DNA of 64,000 nt from positions 23,893 to 87,892 of the forward strand of contig JAFWAC010000009.1 in the NCBI GenBank assembly GCA_017507805.1, read 5' to 3'. Position 1 is the stretch's first letter. Each line of letters opens with the position of its first letter. Below are positions 60,236-64,000 of the stretch, piece after piece. The stretch is from Clostridia bacterium (GTDB taxonomy: Bacteria; Bacillota; Clostridia; Oscillospirales; Acutalibacteraceae). Both the position numbers and the translations under genes were made by a program. The notes under the pieces are model-generated. The model had not been told where the DNA came from and ran no database searches. It saw only the letters and a program-made list of their open reading frames with translations.

Positions 60236-62347
60236 TCAGAAAATACTGAATTTAACTATGAGTGCGGCAAAAACAATTGAAACCATTGAAAGCAGCTTTA
60301 TCAGTATATTGATTGCCGGACCTGCCGTATCCTTAAACGGGTCGCCGACAGTATCGCCGACAACGGCAGCCTTATGCTGCTTGCTGCCCTTCCCGCCGTG
60401 AGAGCCACCCTCAATATATTTCTTTGCGTTATCCCACGCACCGCCTGAGTTAGACATAAACACCGCAATCAGGAAGCCTGTGGCGGTTGCTCCTGCCAGC
60501 ATACCCACAACGCCGTGATAACCCAGGATAAGACCTGTAACTATCGGTGCTATAACCGCAACAACGGTGGGGAGGATCATTTCCTTAAGACTTGCCCTTG
60601 TGCAAAGGTCAACGCAGGAAGCATAGTCAGCCTCGGCTTCACCCTCCATAAGACCCTTGATTTCTTTGAACTGACGGCGAACCTCAACTACAACCGCCTG
60701 TGCCGCTTTACCGACAGATTCCATTGTAAGCGCGGAGAAAACAAAGGGCAGGCATGCACCTATAAGCAGACCGACTAAAACTGTGGGGTTGGTGAGATTA
60801 AACTCAAAGTCAACCGTTTTGCCCTGCTGTGCGGCAACATCACCGACACGGTTTATATAGGAAGCCATAAGCGCTAAGGCTGTGAGTGCCGCGGAGCCTA
60901 TGGCAAAGCCCTTACCGGTTGCGGCAGTGGTATTGCCCAAAGCGTCCAAAGCATCGGTTCTTTCACGAACCTCGGGCTCAAGGTTTGCCATTTCGGCAAT
61001 TCCGCCTGCGTTATCTGCCACCGGGCCGTAGGCATCGGTAGCGAGTGTGATACCAAGTGTTGATAACATTCCAACAGAAGCAAGACCTATTCCGTAAAGA
61101 CCGGAATTTGCATTCGAGGCACCGCCCGAAGCAAAATAAGCCACAAGAATGCACACTGCAACTATGATTACGGGAAGCACGGTGGAAAGCATACCCAAGC
61201 CTAAACCGCCTATTATTATTGTTGCAGAGCCGGTTTCGGATTTTGCGGCAAGATGTCTTGTGGGCTTGTAGGTATCTGAGGTGAAATATTCGGTGGACTG
61301 ACCGATAAGCACACCCGAAAGCAATCCCGAAAGGATTGCGAAATAAAGTCCGATAGAATTTTTGCCGTCAAGACAAAACCAAACCAAAGGCAGAGCAAGC
61401 ACAGCAATTACTATTGCACTGAAATTTGTTCCTCTGCTCAAAGAACGGAGCAAATCCTTCTGGGTTGCATTTTCCTTGGTACGAACAAGGAATGTTCCGA
61501 CAATTGAGCATATAATACCCAAAACGGATAAAAGCATTGGTACACTCATAGCGCTAAGACCGCTGACTGCAGAATTTGTGCTGAAGGCTGTAACACCGAG
61601 CGCCGATGCCGAAATAATTGAGCCGACATAGGATTCGTAAAGGTCGGCACCCATTCCGGCAACATCGCCCACATTGTCACCAACATTGTCGGCAATAACT
61701 GCAGGGTTACGCGGGTCATCCTCGGGGATGCCTGCCTCAACCTTACCGACAAGGTCGGCACCTACATCGGCAGCCTTTGTAAAAATACCGCCGCCAACAC
61801 GGGCAAAAAGCGCCATCGAGGAAGCACCCATACCAAAGGTGAGCATCGCTCCCGTTATCTCGGAGGCAGGGAGCTTAAATACATTGTTTAACAGGAAAAA
61901 CCAAACCGAAATATCAAGCAAGCCGAGGCCCACAACCGTAAAGCCCATTACAGAGCCTGCAGAAAAGGCAACCCTTAAGCCGCGGTTGAGACCGGTGCGG
62001 CAGGCATTAGCGGTACGGGAATTTGCCAAGGTAGCTATTTTCATACCTATAAAGCCGGAAAGCGCCGAGAACAGACCACCCGTAATAAAAGCAAACGGCA
62101 CATATATTGTGAGCAGGTCAAGCAATGCCATTACCAAAAGGACAACAAACATTACTGCAAAGAAAATTGCCACAACGGTGTACTGTCTTTTAAGATATGC
62201 GTTTGCTCCCTGCCTTACAGAACTTGAGATTTTTTTCATAAGGTCAGTGCCCTCTGAAAATCCCAGAAGCTTTTTGGCAGTAAGTATCGCAAAAAGAATT
62301 GCGGCAACCGAGCCGAGGAAAGTTATCATACCAAGATATTTTTCCAT
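60236..62347 (-). CDS. hppA: Membrane-bound ion-pumping pyrophosphatase, K+-dependent type
   Basis: 703 residues from the ATG at 62347, ten bases after AAAGGAG. About 16 membrane helices. It splits pyrophosphate and pumps H+ or Na+. Substrate-site motifs are DVGADLVGKVEAGIPEDDPRN and VIADNVGDNVGD (~190-220), then DAYGPVADNAGGIAEM, and near the C-terminus GGAWDNAKKYIEGG and GDTVGDPFKDTAGPAINILIK. GNTTAATGKG has Ala where the K+-independent class has Lys, which marks the K+-dependent class; whether it moves H+ or Na+ cannot be settled here. It recovers energy from biosynthetic pyrophosphate in anaerobes. A sigma-A promoter lies at 62395-62424. Confidence 0.95.
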   Translation of the reverse strand: MEKYLGMITFLGSVAAILFAILTAKKLLGFSEGTDLMKKISSSVRQGANAYLKRQYTVVAIFFAVMFVVLLVMALLDLLTIYVPFAFITGGLFSALSGFIGMKIATLANSRTANACRTGLNRGLRVAFSAGSVMGFTVVGLGLLDISVWFFLLNNVFKLPASEITGAMLTFGMGASSMALFARVGGGIFTKAADVGADLVGKVEAGIPEDDPRNPAVIADNVGDNVGDVAGMGADLYESYVGSIISASALGVTAFSTNSAVSGLSAMSVPMLLSVLGIICSIVGTFLVRTKENATQKDLLRSLSRGTNFSAIVIAVLALPLVWFCLDGKNSIGLYFAILSGLLSGVLIGQSTEYFTSDTYKPTRHLAAKSETGSATIIIGGLGLGMLSTVLPVIIVAVCILVAYFASGGASNANSGLYGIGLASVGMLSTLGITLATDAYGPVADNAGGIAEMANLEPEVRERTDALDALGNTTAATGKGFAIGSAALTALALMASYINRVGDVAAQQGKTVDFEFNLTNPTVLVGLLIGACLPFVFSALTMESVGKAAQAVVVEVRRQFKEIKGLMEGEAEADYASCVDLCTRASLKEMILPTVVAVIAPIVTGLILGYHGVVGMLAGATATGFLIAVFMSNSGGAWDNAKKYIEGGSHGGKGSKQHKAAVVGDTVGDPFKDTAGPAINILIKLLSMVSIVFAALIVKFSIF

Positions 62348-62394
62348 CAATCAAGAACTCCTTTTTTTAAAGTTAAATTAGGATTTATAATAAT

Positions 62395-62424
62395 ATGATA
62401 ATACTTTCGTTATTTTTTTGTCAA
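62395..62424 (-). promoter_or_regulatory. Sigma-A promoter of hppA
   Basis: Minus strand TTGACA (62419-62424), 18 bases, TATCAT (62395-62400). Confidence 0.65.
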
Positions 62425-62542
62425 TAAAAAAATAAAAGATAGTCCGTTTGCATATAGTTTATGCAACAAAGAGGGTTAATTATAAACAAAATATAATGAT
62501 TATTTATTTTTTCTTAACAAATTAAGGTGCGGTATTCATTAT

Positions 62543-62739
62543 AATGATTGTAGTCAGTTGAAACGCTTTACAGCGTTTCAACAAGCCTCTTGTAAAGAGG
62601 CTTTGGCAAAATTAAACTCGATAGTTTAATTTTGCACGACAATCATTTCAATGGTGACGGCCAAATTTTCTTTGAAAATTTGTAACAAAATCGAAAATTT
62701 TGTGTCGAAACAACTCTGTTTCGACTAACCATAACCATT
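62543..62739. other. Array of six perfect hairpins in two closed domains (possible structured RNA)
   Basis: Domain I is closed by AATGATTGT (62543-62551) with ACAATCATT (62639-62647). It holds hairpins 62557-62582 (10 bp), 62583-62603 (9 bp) and 62606-62635 (13 bp). Domain II is closed by AATGGT (62650-62655) with ACCATT (62734-62739). It holds hairpins 62662-62682 (9 bp), 62685-62703 (7 bp) and 62704-62725 (9 bp). All stems are perfect and their sequences differ, so this is not a tandem repeat. It could be a non-coding RNA, a 5' leader or a cruciform-forming mobile repeat. Confidence 0.6.
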
Positions 62740-62780
62740 ATAATGATTATACGGATTAAATCGTTCAAGAGGCGTTGCTT

Positions 62781-63188
62781 ATGGATTTCAGATATAGATT
62801 AATGCGGCTTATGAGTGGGAGATACGGTACTGATAAGCTGTTTTACGGAATTTTTGCCGTTGCAATGGTGCTTTCGTTTATAAACCTTTTTATTCGTAGT
62901 ATATTACTCCAGCTTGTGGTATATGCTTTGGTTGTGTTTGCGGTTTTCAGAATGCTTTCCCGCAATATTGAAGCTCGCCGCCGCGAGAATGCTTATTTTT
63001 GCGAAAAGCTTAATTTCTTGAAGCGCCGCAGGGATTTTTATAACCAAAAAAAGGCAGACAGATGCCATGTGTATAAAAAGTGCCCCGAATGTAAGGCGGT
63101 TTTGCGCCTTCCTTACAGACCCGGAGTGCATAAAACCGCCTGTCCGCGTTGCGGAAAGGAATTTACGGTTAAGGTAAAGGAAAGATAA
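62781..63188 (+). CDS. Small membrane protein with C-terminal zinc ribbon
   Basis: 135 residues from the ATG at 62781 (MDFRYRLMRLM). Residues ~22-62 hold two hydrophobic helices (LFYGIFAVAMVLSFINLFI, ILLQLVVYALVVFAVF). A charged stretch follows, then a zinc ribbon at the C-terminus with CPECKAVLRLP and ACPRCGKEF, four cysteines in two CxxC pairs. Similar unannotated proteins are common next to housekeeping genes in Clostridia; the function is unknown. It is preceded by the hairpin array, whose right-hand TATAAT may be its promoter, and followed by the tRNA genes. Confidence 0.78.
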   Translation: MDFRYRLMRLMSGRYGTDKLFYGIFAVAMVLSFINLFIRSILLQLVVYALVVFAVFRMLSRNIEARRRENAYFCEKLNFLKRRRDFYNQKKADRCHVYKKCPECKAVLRLPYRPGVHKTACPRCGKEFTVKVKER

Positions 63189-63232
63189 GATAGAGCATTA
63201 AGACTAAATTTTCAAAAAAATTAAATTTGGTA

Positions 63233-63261
63233 TTGACAAATTAACGTAGCTTGGATATAAT
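63233..63261 (+). promoter_or_regulatory. Promoter of tRNA-Met/tRNA-Glu
   Basis: TTGACA (63233-63238), 17 bases, TATAAT (63256-63261), a consensus match 20 bases before the first tRNA. Confidence 0.9.
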
Positions 63262-63281
63262 ATACAAGTCGCTAAAAATTT

Positions 63282-63358
63282 GGCTGTATAGCTCAGTTGG
63301 CTAGAGCATGCGGTTCATACCCGCAGTGTCATTGGTTCGAATCCAATTACAGCCACCA
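63282..63358 (+). tRNA. tRNA-Met (CAT)
   Basis: 77 bases including encoded CCA. Acceptor arms GGCTGTA / TACAGCC, D-arm GCTC...GAGC, anticodon stem TGCGG / CCGCA with CAT in the loop, and T-arm ATTGGTTCGAATCCAAT. Initiator tRNAs usually carry three G-C pairs in the anticodon stem, which are not seen here, so this is likely elongator tRNA-Met, or tRNA-Ile2 with a modified C34. Confidence 0.93.
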
Positions 63359-63360
63359 AC

Positions 63361-63436
63361 GGCCCGGTGGTCAAGAGGCCTAAGACACCGCCCTTTCACG
63401 GCGGTAACACGAGTTCGAATCTCGTCCGGGTCACCA
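63361..63436 (+). tRNA. tRNA-Glu (TTC)
   Basis: 76 bases with CCA. Acceptor arms GGCCCGG / CCGGGTC, anticodon stem CCGCC / GGCGG with TTC in the loop, T-arm CGAGTTCGAATCTCG. Two bases after tRNA-Met, so on the same transcript. Confidence 0.95.
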
Positions 63437-63473
63437 AAAATCGACAAGGTTCTGTTGAACCTTGTCGATTTTT
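63436..63473 (+). terminator. Terminator after tRNA-Glu
   Basis: AAAATCGACAAGGTT / AACCTTGTCGATTTTT, a 15-bp stem with a 6-base loop and a T-run. Confidence 0.9.
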
Positions 63474-63628
63474 ACTTATTACCTCTTACTTCTTCACTCT
63501 TAACTAAAAGAACCTTGTTGATTTTGAGGTAATAGTGAATATGTTCGGTATGCCTATAACACGGGCATATAAATTACGGCCCCAAAATCATATAAAATCC
63601 GAAAAATGCAAAAAAAATAAAATTATTC

Positions 63629-63657
63629 TTGACATTGTGTTTTTATTGTGTTATATT
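63629..63657 (+). promoter_or_regulatory. Promoter of tRNA-Thr/tRNA-Tyr
   Basis: TTGACA (63629-63634), 17 bases, TATATT (63652-63657), 19 bases before tRNA-Thr. Confidence 0.85.
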
Positions 63658-63676
63658 ATTTAGGCGCTCAAAAAAT

Positions 63677-63752
63677 GCTGGTGTAGCTCAGTTGGTAGAG
63701 CAGCTGATTTGTAATCAGCAGGTCGGGGGTTCGAGTCCGTCCACCAGCTCCA
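63677..63752 (+). tRNA. tRNA-Thr (TGT)
   Basis: 76 bases with CCA. Acceptor arms GCTGGTG / CACCAGC, anticodon stem CTGAT / ATCAG with TGT in the loop, T-arm with GGTTCGAGTCC. Confidence 0.95.
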
Positions 63753-63777
63753 GCTTTGAGATTAAATTTAATAATAT

Positions 63778-63862
63778 GGGAGAGTTCCCGAGTGGCCAAA
63801 GGGGGCAGACTGTAAATCTGTTGCGCTTCGCTTCGATGGTTCGAATCCGTCCTCTCCCACCA
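63778..63862 (+). tRNA. tRNA-Tyr (GTA)
   Basis: 85 bases with CCA and a long variable arm, as expected for a class II tRNA. Acceptor arms GGGAGAG / CTCTCCC, anticodon stem CAGACT / AATCTG region with GTA in the loop. Confidence 0.95.
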
Positions 63863-63864
63863 GA

Positions 63865-63897
63865 AAGGTTGCATCAAATAGATGCAACCTTTTTTTA
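63865..63897 (+). terminator. Terminator after tRNA-Tyr
   Basis: GGTTGCATC aaata GATGCAACC followed by seven T. The remaining ~100 bases to the window end show nothing I can support. Confidence 0.9.
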
Positions 63898-64000
63898 TGC
63901 CCTGTTTATCAGGGTTTCCGAGCAAAAACACCCTCAAAATTTAAGGGTTGATTTCACAGATGAAAATAGCCTTTTTCGACCTTTCCAATGGATGTGAACC

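Larger units (their letters stand above)
62348..62780. other. Intergenic region with hppA promoter and structured hairpin array
   Basis: About 430 bases between divergent genes. The left third is AT-rich and carries the hppA promoter; the right half (62543-62739) is a dense set of hairpins described separately. TATAAT boxes occur at both ends of the array (62540-62545 area and 62738-62743 area), of which the second could serve the zinc-ribbon gene. Confidence 0.6.

Noticed and set aside
61674-62381. 235-codon plus-strand frame
   Set aside because: Antisense to hppA, whose motifs are unmistakable; no ribosome site.
63668-63937. Reverse-strand open frame of 89 codons across two tRNAs
   Set aside because: It contains the well-known spurious translation of tRNA genes (GGRTRTPDLLITNQLLYQL type) and covers tRNA-Thr and tRNA-Tyr.
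63308-63997. Plus-strand open frames over the four tRNAs
   Set aside because: They are read-through of the tRNA sequences with no ribosome site; the tRNA folds explain the region.

Overview
The window reads as a chromosomal segment of an uncultured, probably gut or rumen, low-to-moderate-GC Clostridia (Oscillospirales/Ruminococcaceae-like Bacillota). The signs are AGGAGG-type ribosome sites with frequent GTG and TTG starts, an IspH-ribosomal S1 fusion, a K+-dependent membrane pyrophosphatase, an SdpR/SdpI pair, Gram-positive lipoproteins and a dockerin-like module in a secreted protein. No taxonomic marker was searched, so this is inference.

Layout. (1) 1-19772, minus strand: a glycan-use locus. 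In transcription order it has a DUF4434 TIM-barrel protein, an AGE-family epimerase, a GH78 alpha-L-rhamnosidase, an AraC regulator, a 1504-aa secreted CBM/dockerin/beta-helix protein, a beta-helix lipoprotein, a 1392-aa membrane-anchored Ig/discoidin-like protein, an ABC solute-binding lipoprotein and a further secreted protein cut by the window edge. Rhamnose-containing polysaccharide is the likely target. (2) 20094-24670: a small DtxR-type regulator, an AraC regulator, and a divergent aldo/keto reductase plus glycyl radical enzyme with an unusual GCWD active-site motif and no activase beside it. (3) 24745-36145, minus strand: an unbroken ten-gene run ending at a terminator shared with the glycyl radical gene. 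It encodes a CAT-like acetyltransferase, a TIR-like/helical-repeat protein, a small membrane protein, a SulP transporter, a two-helix membrane protein, a pseudokinase, an active-looking Ser/Thr kinase, a 48-aa protein, a UPF1-like SF1 helicase and a winged-helix-like protein of unknown family. The last six are tightly coupled and are my best candidate for an undescribed (perhaps defence or RNA-stress) system.

(4) 36306-52843: housekeeping and transport genes on the minus strand: ispH-rpsA, cmk, two flavoproteins, a GldA/F/G-DUF4340 ABC cluster, EamA transporter, tex, sdpI/sdpR with a clear promoter and operator, and a membrane glycosyltransferase. (5) 53037-59795, plus strand: an isolated trio of phage-like structural genes (portal, connector, tail/stabilisation-like), then a small serine recombinase. 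Just downstream are two inverted 26-28 bp palindromic sites with a shared asymmetric GT core. They enclose about 130 bp that carries an outward promoter candidate, next to a lipoprotein/membrane-protein operon: a possible phase-variation switch. (6) 60236-63862: hppA on the minus strand, a highly structured hairpin array, a zinc-ribbon membrane protein, and tRNA-Met, -Glu, -Thr and -Tyr with good promoters and terminators.

A REPIN-like family of inverted GTAGGGG...CCCCTAC elements, often bordered by an AATTATAGTTTAGCG tag, recurs in at least five intergenic gaps. No rRNA, CRISPR array, transposase or classical restriction system is seen.
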